Assembly: GCA_964016985.1 (NCBI GenBank)
Contig: OZ024836.1
Location: 38,374,803-38,438,802 of the forward strand
DNA from: Anodontia alba
Lineage: Eukaryota > Mollusca > Bivalvia > Lucinida > Lucinidae
DNA length: 64,000 bases
Direction of reading: 5' to 3'
Positions within the stretch are counted from its first letter, which is position 1. Each line of letters starts with the position of its first letter. The position numbers and the translations under genes were made by a program. This document shows, piece after piece, positions 32,621-43,838 of the stretch. The notes below the pieces were generated by a model, which made no database searches, was not told the DNA's origin, and worked only from the letters and a program-made list of their open reading frames with translations.

Positions 32621-34240
32621 TTATCGTTTCTAATGAATATAAAACTTAAAAAAGGTATTTCATTACTTTTGCAATACGTTAATGGCACATTAAAGTAGTA
32701 TGCGCCATGACTTGTAGAAACGTTTAGAAAGTTTGATCTTTTCAAACTGACCTTTCCCAACGCCTTTAATATTTCAGCATATTGTCACAGACTGCCTTTG
32801 ATAAAATAGCCAATATCATAAACGGGACATGATCGAAATATATGTGTTTTTTCTTAAGCAGTAAATGTTCAAGCTACGTGCAGGATAGCTAAATAATTTG
32901 TAACCGTCACCTACATTTCGGAACTCAAAACTCGCTCTATCGGTACCTGTCTTCATTTAAGATTTTTATACAAGCCAATGGCAATAAAAGCTGCTATTTT
33001 AAAGCATTATCACGAAAGTTCAGTTTAAAAATGATATAATCGACTCTATTTCTGTAACTATTCACTTTTTTGTTTAATAAACATTGCATCACAACTGACA
33101 AGTATAAATATATATTCCTTTGGTAAGTAGGGTTGAAAAGACGGCTTGTTCAGCGCGATGGCTAAGACGTATACATTCTCCATTGATGTGAACTTTATTT
33201 TATTTACGTAAAATATAGGATGCAGAACGAGACACATGATCTTGGTCTTCACTGTTTACCACTCATACAGCAGTTTTAGTCACATCAACAGTTCGTAAAA
33301 TGGACTTGGTCAAATTGTATGGCACGTTTAGTTGGGACTTGGTTAAGTCTAGATAATTACGCGAATTTATGCGTACTGGTCCCATATTATGTAGCGTAAA
33401 GCAAAATGTGAGCTTTTTTCAGCAGATGGTACTGTTATATAAACAGAATCTGAAGGTGCTATAAAATGCATGCTTCGACAGACTAAACAATAATATTGCT
33501 GAATTCGCTTTCGCTGATGGAAAAGTGTAATTTGCATTTATGTTCTCAGAATGTATTTATAGAGTGTTCGTTGTCATAATAATTAATAACATACTCATCT
33601 TACGTAGAAATATTATGGTACTTTTGTTAATTGTTATGTAGTGTTTCACTTTCTGATGTTTTTCTTTTAATAATTATGCCAGTTGATTGTACATTTAGTT
33701 AAGTTTGGTTTACCAAGTTCCAATCTTTTGTTGGAACGAATTGCCAATTCTGCTTGCCGTCTGTTCACTTTGTTGCTGCTTTATTGTATTTGTCTGTCTC
33801 TCCCTTTGGTGTTGGGGGCTTCATGTGAATCTGACTGTATTATTTCCTGAGTTCTTTTATTTATTTTACCTGCAGAAATCAAATACGTATGTTTTGTTCG
33901 GCAACTCTTCAATATAAAGGGACATAAGTTTTCAACGGCTTTTGCATTACGGTGAATTTCGAAGGTCATTTCCATGTAGTAACAGCTCTTCAAAGTTTCC
34001 TTCGCGTTTTAGGTTATGCCCGAATGTCGTTTCACTTAATTAATAGATATTTGTAATATTTACCTAATGTTCGCAGGTATTATGTACTGAAACCAGGGGT
34101 ATACAAGTTTAAATATTATTATGCAGATTTTCCGAATTTTAGCAGGTTTCTAACTAGCTTTCAATTTGTATGTTACTTCTTATACTGTTTTTGTTATACA
34201 AGTGTGTAAATTGTGTGGTAAAAGTGTCATGACATAAATA
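32621..34240. other. No gene identified
   Basis: 33,250-33,320 resembles 28,928-29,000. Short hydrophobic frames (33.7-34.0 kb) show no motif. Otherwise plain AT-rich DNA. Confidence 0.4.
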
Positions 34241-34756
34241 CAGTAAAATCTCAATGGCTCGAATATATTTGGGACCACTGAAATTCATTCGAGACATTGA
34301 TAGTGCGAGCAACTGATGGTAGGTAATCATGGTGCCAGGCCCGGAAGCAAATGGTGTTAACTTTGGGGAAAAAAAGGTAAAAGTCTAGGGAATGTCACAA
34401 TTACAAACCGCAACCCTTCCCAGAGGAAACAGATAAAACCAAACAAGCGCAAATCGAATAAACGTACGAAAAGCACCAAGACTAGCTCTCTCTTCCCCAA
34501 GCGAGGTTATCGCAATGGTAAAAGGACTGAAAACACAAGAAAATAACACAAGGCAAGACATAAAACAATCTTTTTTATCTTCTATGTAATACTTGTAAGC
34601 TGTGTGTACTAATTTGGATCGCCTCGATGAGAAATAGAAAATGTCCATAAGTATTTGTTTTCTTCAGGTAACGGAAGAATTTCGTAGGGACTTAAAACCG
34701 AGTCCGAATTAGCCATGATAAACGAGCCATCGGTGTTCGAGTTATTGAAGTTATTG
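34241..34756. mobile_element. Family T MITE carrying an RT-K insert
   Basis: TA-CAGTAAAATCTCAATGGCTC on the left and TTCGAGTTATTGAAGTTATT-G-TA on the right. An RT-K 3' fragment interrupts it, and half of the palindromic module remains (GGATCGCCTCGATGAG). Confidence 0.75.
34374..34566 (-). repeat. RT-K 3' fragment nested in family T
   Basis: GTAAAAGTCTAGGGAATGTC to AAGGCAAGACATAAAAC; a shortened version of the copy at 12.7 kb. Confidence 0.75.
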
Positions 34757-34804
34757 TACATGTTATCATATCTCTTGATTAGAGCGGTATCTCGATATGC
34801 ATGT

Positions 34805-35015
34805 ATGATCCTCAACGTCAGAAAACGTACATTCAGACATGTCCGCCCAACAAAGATTCAGAGAGGCCTGCGCTTTAGTGAAGTCTGGTCAGAATCTTCA
34901 CTGGGCACATTTTTCTATAGCCAAGGATGCAAAGTTTCTTCAAGCAAACAACGAAGACTGATCAGACTGAGCAGATGCGCAGGTTGAGTTTATCCTTCGT
35001 TCGGTGCAATTGTCA
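34805..35015. repeat. Family L repeat, two halves
   Basis: GTCAGAAAACGTACATTCAG, CAACAAAGATTCAGAGAGGC, spacer TATAGCCAAGGATGCAAAGT, then GATCAGACTGAGCAGATGCG. Confidence 0.65.
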
Positions 35016-35264
35016 GGAATTACGTTTTCTCAGGTCGTGGATCACATATTTTCTTATTTCACCGCACAAACATCAGTTTTTGCGTACTCTTTAGACGCGC
35101 TTTTCAGACGTCCAACAAAGGAGAACCCATACCATCTGAGTTTTGTAGAGAGATAAGGAAACCATTAATTCTTTTGACCTAGAGCTAAAAGTATACAGTT
35201 TACCCATTATAGATTGAATAAACTCATCCAAACATTTATTTGAAGAGTCCAATTTTGATTTTAT

Positions 35265-35935
35265 CGCATTTATATGCGATATAGGCGTCCGATTTTCCGT
35301 CCGCACGTCCGTCCGTCTGTCAACATTTATGTCGACGTTCGACATTTATGTCAAAGTTAGTATTCTAATCAACTACAAGACTAAACAACCATCAAACCTT
35401 GCATGAAACATCTCCCTGACCTCCTGACTTTGCGATATAGGCGTCCGCTTTTCCGTATGTCTGTCCATTCGTCCGTCCGTCTGTCAACATTTATGTCGAA
35501 GTTCGACATTTATGTCAAAGTTAGTATTTTAATCAACTACAAGACTAAACAACCATCAAACCTTGCATGAAACATCTCCCTGACCTCCCGACTTTGCGAC
35601 ATAGGTGCCCACTTTTCCATTCGTCTGTCTGTTCGTCTGTCCGTCTATTAACAGTTCTGTTATGTCGAAGTTCGACATTTATGTCAAAGTTAGTATTCTA
35701 ATCAACTACAAGACTAAACAACCATCAAACCTTGTATGAAACATCTCCCTGACCTCCTGACTTTGCAACATAGGTGCCCGCTTTTCCATTCGTCTTTCGT
35801 TCGTCCGTCTGTCTGTCTGTTAACAGTTCTGTTATGTCGAAGTTCGACATTTACGTCAAAGTTAGTAGTCTAATCAATTACAATTCTACAACAACCATCA
35901 TACCTTGCATGACACATCTCCCTGACCTCCTGACT
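35265..35935. repeat. Tandem array, four ~165-172-bp units
   Basis: ATGTCGA-GTTCGACATTTATG starts near 35,329, 35,493, 35,662 and 35,834, each followed by CAACTACAAGACTAAACAAC and CATCTCCCTGACCTC, and preceded by GTCCGTCTGTC-rich stretches. Confidence 0.93.
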
Positions 35936-37005
35936 TGGCAGGTATGTTGAGCCAGTGACCTTGACCTATATTTTGCGCTCCGTTGTCTTTGACACAATTT
36001 ACAGTGACATTCCAGATCTTCTCAACTATAAGGCGAACAATTACCAAACCTTGCATAGTGCTTCTCCTAGATGTACTGACTTGGCAGGTACCTTGACCCG
36101 GTGACCTATATTTTGCGCTCCAGTGCTTTTGACATATTTTGCGTCGATGTTCGATATCTCTTCAACTATAAAGCCTACAACCATCAAACCTTGCAAAGTT
36201 CTTCTTCTTAATGTACTGACTTGGCAGATACCTTGACCTGGTGACCTTGACGTATATTTTGGCTGCAATGACTTTGACATAATTTACGTCAACATTCCAG
36301 ATCTCCTCAAGTGTAAGACCTCTAGCCACCAAACCTTGCATAGTGCTTCTCCTAGGTGTACTGACTCGGCAGGTATCTTGACCCGGTGACCTTAACCTAT
36401 ATTTTGCGCTCCAGTGCCTTTTACACATTTTACGTTAACGTTCAATATCTCCTCAACTATAAGGCCTACAACCATCAAACCTTGCAGAGTGCTTCTCCTC
36501 AATGTACGGACTCTGCAGGAACCTTGACTGGGTGACCTTGACCTATATATCGCGCTCCATTGACTTTACACCTTTTATGTCACCCTTCCATATGTCCTCA
36601 ACTGTAAGGCCTTCAACCACCAAACCTTATATAGCACTTCTTCTCGATGTACTGACTCGGCAGGTACCTTGACCTGGTGACCTTGACCTATATTGTGCAC
36701 TCCAGTGACTTTGACACATTTTATGTTGATGTTCGGTATCTCCTCAAATATAAGACCTACAACCACTAAACCTTGCATAATGTTTCACCTCATTGCACTG
36801 GCTTGGCAGGTATTTTGACCCGGTGACCTTGACCTATATTTGACACATTTTACGTTGATGTTTGATAACTCCTCAACTATAAGGCCTACAACCACCATAC
36901 CTTGCATGTGCTTCTCCTTGATGTACTGAATTAGCATGTGCCTTGACCCGTGACCTTGACCTATATTTCATGCTCCAGTGACTTTTACACATTTTACGTC
37001 AACGT
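35936..37005. repeat. Tandem array, eight ~145-bp units
   Basis: TGACC marks at 35,956, 36,102, 36,242, 36,387, 36,533, 36,678, 36,824 and 36,951 (spacing 140-146, last 127). Units carry GTGACCTTGACCTATATTTT, CTCAACTATAAGGCCTACAA and CCTTGCATAGTGCTTCTCC. The tail of the preceding array shares the CAAACCTTGCATGA part. Confidence 0.93.
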
Positions 37006-37294
37006 TCCATTATCATTGGGCTGTATGATAAAAAAAGTCAGTGCTGAATATATAGCCATTAGAGGGAATGGGACTGGCCTGGAATATATGTGCCCCACTA
37101 GGCACTTTGTCTACATTTTTTTCAACCCAGTTTTCCAAGTAAGCACTGCTAAGAATGAAATAAACTTATTTAATAACCACGTTCTGATTGTGGCTCCTGT
37201 GACTTTTGCCCCAGCAGGTGCGATGACGCCTTCCGCGGAATTCTTGTTATGTATATAAGGCTATACAATTTAGATATTCATGAAGACAAATATG

Positions 37295-37408
37295 GTTGAA
37301 CTGTTTGTAAACAGTGGAGACCCTGATCAGACACCCCGTTCTGCGGCGTCTGATCTGGGTCTGCACTGTTTGCCAAATACTCGGTTAGGGGTCTCCAGAC
37401 AACAATGG
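37295..37408. mobile_element. TTAA-MITE core, left end lost
   Basis: AACAGTGGAGACCCTGATCA, GCGGCGTCTGATCTGGGTCT, right end CCAGACAACAATGGG then TTAA. Sister of 56,285-56,425. Confidence 0.65.
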
Positions 37409-37504
37409 GTTAAAGCAAAATGTGCTTCAAATAATAATGAACTGAATGTTTTATTTTATTTTAAGGAGGAGTCGGTGTCTCATTTCTGCTCTCAATTTCT
37501 GTTT

Positions 37505-38030
37505 CTAAGTGAGACATGCAGTGGAATTAGCCATGAGTGCTCGTCTTTGTTTGTTGTAGTGATTAATTTGATTTTTATGTTTTCGCTTTGATTCATTGAC
37601 TGGGTTGGGAGCCTTTTTGCGGGCCGGGTTTTTTGTGTGTTTCTGTATTAAGAGTAGCATCGGGACCCAGAGTGGGGTTGGCTGGCTGTGGGGGTGCTTT
37701 AAACCCCCCGGTGGTTTGCTCTGCTGGCCGTTCTGGGGCGATGGTCCCGGTGTTGGTCTTACTCTTTGTTGCTTTGTGGTTTATTCTACGAGGCGATTTG
37801 TTGTATGTCTTTCCATGTGTCATTTTGTTCTTGTGATTTTTAGTCCTTTTAGTACTGCGATTACCTCGCTTGGGGAAGAGAGCGCTAATGTTAGTGCTTT
37901 TCGTACGTTTGTTCGATTTGTGCTTGTTTGGATTTGTCGGTTTCCTCTTCCTTTTGGGGTCTGGGAAGGACTGCGGTTTGTGATTGTGGCACTCCCTGGA
38001 CTTTTCTCTTACCTTTTTTGTATATGTAGT
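37505..38030 (+). repeat. RT-K 3' region, long copy
   Basis: Runs from GGAATTAGCCATGAGTGCTC through TTAAGAGTAGCATCGGGACC, TTTGTGGTTTATTCTACGAG and TTACCTCGCTTGGGGAAGAG to CTCCCTGGACTTTTCTCTTA. A 175-codon frame crosses it but is not conserved in the other copies. Confidence 0.82.
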
Positions 38031-38164
38031 AGCAAACGATTTTGTAGCATTTTAGTGTCTGTGCGAACGTTTGGACCAACAAACAACATGAAACTAAATA
38101 CTGATAGAACGCGTACTCAGTGAGTTTAAAGTTTTAGACACATATAGACACATACAGAAAACAT

Positions 38165-38300
38165 ACTTTCTTCCATATCATTCTTGGCTGTCCAAAATGT
38201 GCCCAAGGAGTATTCTGATCAGCTTGCGCGCAGACGCAGGTTGATCTGAATCTTCGCTGGGTACACATGTCCGAAGGTACGTTTTCTGATGTTCTGCTCA
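38165..38300. repeat. Family L half-element
   Basis: TTGGCTGTCCAAAATGTGCC, GATCAGCTTGCGCGCAGACG, GTCCGAAGGTACGTTTTCTG. Confidence 0.6.
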
Positions 38301-38307
38301 TATATAC

Positions 38308-38408
38308 GCATAATGATTGGTCGAGATTGAACTAATAATGATTGGTCGAAACTGAACTAATAATGATTGGTCGAGATACACTAATAATGACTGGTTGCGC
38401 TTGAACTA
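38308..38408. repeat. 25-bp tandem repeat with ATTGG in each unit
   Basis: Four units of AATGATTGGTCGAGATTGAA-CTAAT; three keep the inverted CCAAT box. Confidence 0.9.
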
Positions 38409-39430
38409 ATAAAAAACGCATTTAACATTTATCATATGTATTCTGCCAAGTTAACTTTACAATATCTCTGTTAAACTCTGTACTAGTCCATTTATGTGTC
38501 TTACAACTACTAATACAAATAATATAGATCCAGGTCACATACCTCATTTTGTTGCTTCTAAATTTAAGTCAGTCTGTCTCTTCGATAGACTGGCTACCGT
38601 CTAACTGATATTTGAATCAGTATAAAAATGATAAATATTATTAAAAATCCTATCCTCTACAAAATATCTCTCTCTGATTTGGCTGATCAGTTATATATGA
38701 GTTTCTGATGGGTAAGAGAAATGATACATGTAGAAAAATAGTCAAGGAGGAGTACTTTACCTTTGTTACATTTTAACTAAAACTCATAGCCTTGGGCCAG
38801 GCTATCTCTTCGAATACTTAGATACAATACGGCACACTAATAACGTGGTTTTAGCTGTCTCCTTGCAGTGATCCAATCCTTTTAGTCTATTTGTATATTG
38901 TATATGTCCAAAATGGTTAGAAATTACCCGCACTTTTATGATAACTAATTACAGTTTATTCGTGTAGTATTCTGTCATTAATGTAATACTATACTTTACA
39001 CAGTCGTAAAAGCATACATGAAAATCGCAAAAGGATACCTTATAAATATGAGATAGAATAAAGCAGATATCTTCAAAACAAATATGAACAGACAATTTTA
39101 CATAAACTGTGTCTTTTTCTGCAAACAAAGATAACAGGAACTTGACTGTACTAAAACATACTTCAATACGCCTTACACAAGAAAGGATCTAAACGGACAT
39201 TAACGTGTTTCTGCGGTTTTTAATGACAGATTCTATCTGTCATTCTTCGTTGCCACGCACTGTTTTAGAGAAAGTGACTTTGACTACTATTCAATTTCGT
39301 ATTTATCCGCGCACAAAAATAGACCTAATGTTTTGATATGTGTATATTAGTACGCCATTGAAGAGCTATCCATAAAAAAGTAGCGCGACTTATGCTTGAT
39401 CTATGGTGAGTCGCTGAGAAAACCGCCTTA
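38409..39430. other. No gene identified
   Basis: AT-rich, no matched repeat. Confidence 0.4.
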
Positions 39431-39431
39431 A

Positions 39432-39534
39432 TATATGTGCGAACAACAGAGGCGCAGACTAGCCTGCGCGTCCACGCAGGCTAGTCTGCGCCTTTTTTGT
39501 TCGCTACAGCTCGTTTTTTTTTTTTTTTTTTTTT
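39432..39534. repeat. Family L palindrome and poly-T
   Basis: GGCGCAGACTAGCCTGCGCG-TCCACG-CAGGCTAGTCTGCGCC is a strong palindrome; poly-T at 39,514-39,534. Confidence 0.85.
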
Positions 39535-39540
39535 TGACGT

Positions 39541-39957
39541 AGAAGCGTCTCACAAATTTAAATGGCAGAATGATATTTGGAATTTAATAGTTTCTCACAG
39601 AAGCTGTCATTTCAGGGCTATTCAACCCTTTGATAGTTTAATCTTGCGATGTTGTACTGCTTACCAAAGCTCTACAAAACCAACACATATTAAAGTTAAA
39701 TGTATACTGCACTGCAGGACTGACACTTTATTATTATATTTTTATCTTAGAAGCGTCTCACAAATTTAAATGGCAGAATGATATCTGGAATTTAATAGTT
39801 TCTCATAGAAGCTGTCATTTCAGGGCTATTCAACCCTTTGATAGTTTAATCTTGCGATGTTGTACTGCTTACCAAAGCTCTACAAAACCAACACATATTA
39901 AAGTTAAATGTATACTGCACTGCAGGACTGACACTTTATTATTATATTTTTTATCTT
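39541..39957. repeat. Near-identical 208-bp tandem duplication
   Basis: Units start at 39,541 and 39,749 (AGAAGCGTCTCACAAATTTA). I see only two substitutions (TTTGG/TCTGG, CTCACAG/CTCATAG) and one extra T. A recent event. Confidence 0.95.
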
Positions 39958-40918
39958 ACAACTATCGAAACAATGCAACAAATGGCTGCGATGAAGCCTA
40001 TAGAATTTGCAGGAAAATCTTTTACGGCTTGTGAAGTTATTTGGTGAAGGTTTTGTAAACTCAAATTTATATAATTTAAGCCAACTGGATACACTTAGAA
40101 GATGTTTCGCCATCTTTAACAAGGGAGACAACTTTTGTGACTTCTGGTTTGAATTCTTGTCCTAAGAAAACAATGACCCGACTGCGCGGAAATACAGGTT
40201 GATCTCAGTTGCCCTGGCTCAAACTGTTATGATTCTTGGATGCTATAGTTGATTGAACAGAGAGACAACTGCTTAACCCTTTTTTTTAAAGTATTACGAT
40301 TCCCATTTTATAAGAATTATACTGATAGTACTACCTACCATTTGGGAGGCAAAGCAAAAGTTTTCTTCGGTACACTGAAACCAAAACTACACCGAGCTGG
40401 TATGAAACTTGTGCTACCAAGGTATTCAGGGTGATACAATGCACCTGAAAATCTGAAGGCCGTGTTAGATATTTGTTCAAAGTACATTGTTATTTGGACT
40501 TGTTTTTTATTTTTCTATACAACTTCCGTGTTTGTGTAATGTTTATTTTTTGTAGTCATAGACTAACAGTTTAAGTTTACGAAGCAATAAACCTTCCAAG
40601 TTTGGAAACTTAATGTCCATTAACAGACCTTAATGAACATAATATGTGACCAGAAAGATAGCGAGGTAATTCGTCGGACGTAATGAAACATAATTTAGAT
40701 AAGTCTGCATGATATATAGTTGCTAAATGTCTTTGTCTAGACATCGTGGTAAGCAAGTATCAGTAAATAAACACATTTATCAAAATAATACATGGCCATA
40801 TTTACGAGGTAAGGTGATGAGTACATTTTCAGGAGAGAAAAGGTAATGTCAAAACTGTTTTGTCCGCACCACGTTCTGAAAAAACTACTCCGCTGACCAG
40901 GAGGGCTTGATATGCAGA
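39958..40918. other. Repeat scraps; no gene called
   Basis: 40,085-40,145 is half of the 8.5-kb inverted repeat (ACAAGGGAGACAACTTTTGT). 40,170-40,260 is a family L relic. A plus-strand frame ending at 40,434 (HLGGKAKVFFGTLKPKLHRA) looks protein-like but is unsupported. Confidence 0.4.
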
Positions 40919-41190
40919 CATCACGAAAACACGCCTATATAGTTTTAACCCCCTTAAACCCCAGTTTTATACAATAAAACTGGGGTTTACATGGGTATAC
41001 ATTAATTTTCTTATTTCTGCTCAAAAACATAGATTATGGGTACTTGTTAGAACCGCCTTGACTAATAATAACTTACAATCTATGTTTTTAGCAGAATTAT
41101 AAAAAATACTATCAGATTTTTTCATATGAAAGTTTTCATTTTTTGGTGGTAAAATTCTCAATATATTTGAATATGCGTGTTTTCTTAATG
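40919..41190 (-). mobile_element. Family A MITE, copy 6, centre eroded
   Basis: Both ends intact. The second palindrome arm is reduced to ACTAATAATAACTTACAATC. Confidence 0.85.
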
Positions 41191-41266
41191 AAGAAAAATC
41201 AGGAAATCACAACATTTACTTCCCATGTTAAATGCTGGAAAATCAACCGAGAGTGTCCAGTTACCT

Positions 41267-41480
41267 GAACTCATTTATGCCTAGTGGACTCTTCTACTCT
41301 CTCTTTGGACAGGTTCATTTCCAAAATAAGGGGTATCTGGTTGGTGTTTAAAACTACCATGTTTGGTAAAGGTTCCTGTATTTAATACAAAAAATGGAGA
41401 CCCTGATCAGATGTCGCGCGCTGATCTGGATCTACATGGTTTGGCAATCTCCTTTTTATAGGACGCTAGGCTTACATGGG
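41267..41480. mobile_element. M3 TTAA-type MITE
   Basis: CTCATTTATGCCTAGTGGAC, AATGGAGACCCTGATCAGAT, right end GCTAGGCTTACATGGG then TTAA. The left TTAA is mutated to CTGA. Confidence 0.72.
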
Positions 41481-41837
41481 TTAAATAGCATGCAGAAGGT
41501 ATGGAAAGAAACAAAACAATACTTTGAAGCATTATATGAGAAAAAAGACTTTCACATATGCGAACAACGAAGTCCCAGAACAGCATTCACTTCTACAGTA
41601 TTCATTATTCTGTTAGCAGACAAACGAGATCCTGACAAGACTGCGGAATGTGCAGGCCGGTCCGGCAATTCATTATCGGCGTAAATGATAAAGATTTTTT
41701 CTAGTGTTGTGACACTTTCTATCAAACCAAATCCCACTTCTGTCTACATTTCTTCGCAAGATATTCTCTAAAACGCAAAGTGTTTCATCAACCGCACCCT
41801 TATACCTTAATATTGTTAAACTAATAGTAATGACCAA
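41481..41837. other. No gene identified
   Basis: Faint family L words (GACTGCGGAATGTGCAGGCC) near 41,640; otherwise nothing. Confidence 0.4.
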
Positions 41838-42067
41838 AATCTGAAAGCTTTCAGATAAAAATTCTTATATTTGTAATATTTCTGCTCAAAACATAGAATG
41901 TGGATACTCGTTAGAACCGCCTCGCCGAGGCGGTTCTAACGAGTACCCATAATCTATATTTTTAAGCAGAAATAAGAAAAATAATGTATACACCTGTAAA
42001 CCTCAGTTTTACTATATAAAAGTGGGGTTTAAGGGGGTCAAATGTATATAGGAATGTTTTCGTGATG
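41838..42067 (+). mobile_element. Family A MITE, copy 7, left end truncated
   Basis: Starts inside the left hairpin (GAAAGCTTTCAGATAAAAA). Centre CGCCTCGCCGAGGCG; right end GGAATGTTTTCGTGATG. Confidence 0.82.
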
Positions 42068-42250
42068 CCGACCACAGGGATCGACAATCAAGCGCCAACC
42101 TTCTGAAATAGATTAAGTAGCCATCACTCCGTCTGAGGCTCGACTCATTAAAGTGCAATTAAAGAGGGAAACAATATAATCAATTATAACTTGGTTAAAC
42201 ACATGCATATTGTTAACTGCAGAACATACGTGTTGTAATGTATATTTTTG
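42068..42250 (-). pseudogene. RT-K C-terminal end
   Basis: The minus strand reads NNMHVFNQVIIDYIVSL, then FNCTLMSRASDG, matching the RT-K C-terminus at 2.1, 45.1 and 53.0 kb. The plus-strand boundary with family A copy 7 is at about 42,067. Confidence 0.62.
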
Positions 42251-42375
42251 TAAGGAATGACGTATATGTTACAGGTACCCTATTTAAGGTGATTCGCAGT
42301 TAAATATTTATTTCGATTATCAATATCATGAAAAGATAATTTTGCAAAATGAAAAAGTCGAGCAATACATGCACT

Positions 42376-42378
<3 letters not shown>

Positions 42379-42436
<58 letters not shown>
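42379..42436. repeat. GA dinucleotide microsatellite
   Basis: About 29 GA units. Confidence 0.98.
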
Positions 42437-42438
<2 letters not shown>

Positions 42439-42533
42439 TATTTTGTACATTTATAACGAACAACATTCAAATAATGAATACCCTCAAATCACCAACAGTT
42501 GACAATCGAAGGGAAGGGTGCAGTGAAACACCA

Positions 42534-42775
42534 GGGCCCAGTTGTTCAAGGCGTCGTTAGCTTAACAAGCTCGTTGGGGCCCAGTTGTCCAAAGCGTCGT
42601 TAGCTTAACAAGCTCGTTAAGGGTCATTTCGTTTGCTGTTTTAGCGGATTCAATACACAATATTCTGATATGTTTTGCTGAAAAAATGTGAGTACTCAGC
42701 ATATTTGCGTATCACTCCATGTAAATTTTAACGAATCATTTATAAGGATGTCAATAGCTTTGAGCAAATGGGCCC
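42534..42775. mobile_element. Family E MITE with duplicated left TIR
   Basis: GGGCCCAGTTGTTCAAGGCG-TCGTTAGCTTAACAAGC occurs twice in tandem (42,534 and 42,579). The right end reads GAGCAAATGGGCCC. A middle palindrome relic AAAAATGTGAGTACTCAGCA matches copy 1. Confidence 0.78.
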
Positions 42776-43376
42776 AGATGTATTTGCTTAGCTATTCATT
42801 TTATATGCACATGTCGCAAATATGTCATCTTGAGTTGAAAGCAAGCTTGTCCAATTGTTTAAAGTTATTTCATCGACCAGTGGCAGCACGTGTTACAAGC
42901 AGAAATAAGTTTCGGTTCGTACTCGTATTCAAATTACCTTACATTCACAAATAAAGTCCATTCATTTACTTTGTGTGGAAATGATTTTAACCACAGTGTG
43001 AGAACATGTAGTTTTAGTCGTGTGCGCCCATTCTAATCAGTCTTCAAGCAGATGAACGTATGAATGAACGTCTGCTTCAGATCGCCATTCAATATTTTTG
43101 AGCTTCATCACATAGTTTGCGATTATATGAGTTTCATTGTGATGTTTAACTGATAAGATAGAGAAACCCTTTCCGGGCCCCTATGTTTTTCCCTTATATC
43201 CCCTGCTTGAGGTGCCTCCAGAAGGCTGTGCTTCGTGATTGTTGTATTTTCTGGGTTTTCACTTGTACCTTGTCATTGTCCGCCTTAAACGGTAGATCAT
43301 TTAAAGAGTGCACAACGAATACGGATCAGGCGATGCCGGTGCACATGCATATCTGCGTCTTTTCGCGCTTTGTTTC
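42776..43376. other. Relics of family L and RT-K; no gene
   Basis: L words at 43,010-43,080; RT-K 3' words (GAGGTGCCTCCAGAAGGCTG) at 43,195-43,265. Confidence 0.45.
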
Positions 43377-43648
43377 CATTACGAAAACACGCCTATTCAA
43401 ATATATCTAAAATTTCACCACCAAACTGAAAGTTTTCAGATAAAAAAATCTGATTTTTTTTCATATTTCTGCTAAAAACATAGATTGTGGGTACTCGTTA
43501 GAACCGCCTCGGCGAGGCGGTTCTAACGTACCCACAATCTATATTTTTGAGCAAAAGAAAAATAATGTATACCCCTGTAAACCCAAGTTTTACTATACAA
43601 AAATGGGGTTTAAGGGGGTCAAAATTATATAGGCGTGTATTCGTGATT
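43377..43648 (+). mobile_element. Family A MITE, copy 8
   Basis: Full-length, centre CGCCTCGGCGAGGCG, ends CATTACGAAAACACGCCTAT and ATAGGCGTGTATTCGTGAT. Confidence 0.88.
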
Positions 43649-43838
43649 TCACATTGCGGCATATGTTCTGAAGAAACATTTCTGGCATTTTGAAAAAGCA
43701 AAGGTTTCATGACTAAAATGATAGTTTGGCTTACCTGTTTCCGAGTAAATTACTTAAGATAAATTTTATCGCGGTCTTTACACGATTTTGAAATAAAGAC
43801 TACGAGTACATTACCACATCATCGAATTAAAGATTAAC

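Noticed and set aside
35265..37005. CRISPR-like array
   Set aside because: Units are long, contiguous and diverged with no unique spacers, so this is a eukaryotic satellite.
37596..38123. 175-codon plus-strand frame, the longest in the window
   Set aside because: It lies entirely in the RT-K 3' region. The other copies use different frames with stops, and the peptide is low-quality hydrophobic GT-rich translation.
40249..40434. Frame ending GMKLVLPRYSG
   Set aside because: Looks like a protein C-terminus but has no supporting signal, and begins in a T-rich tract.
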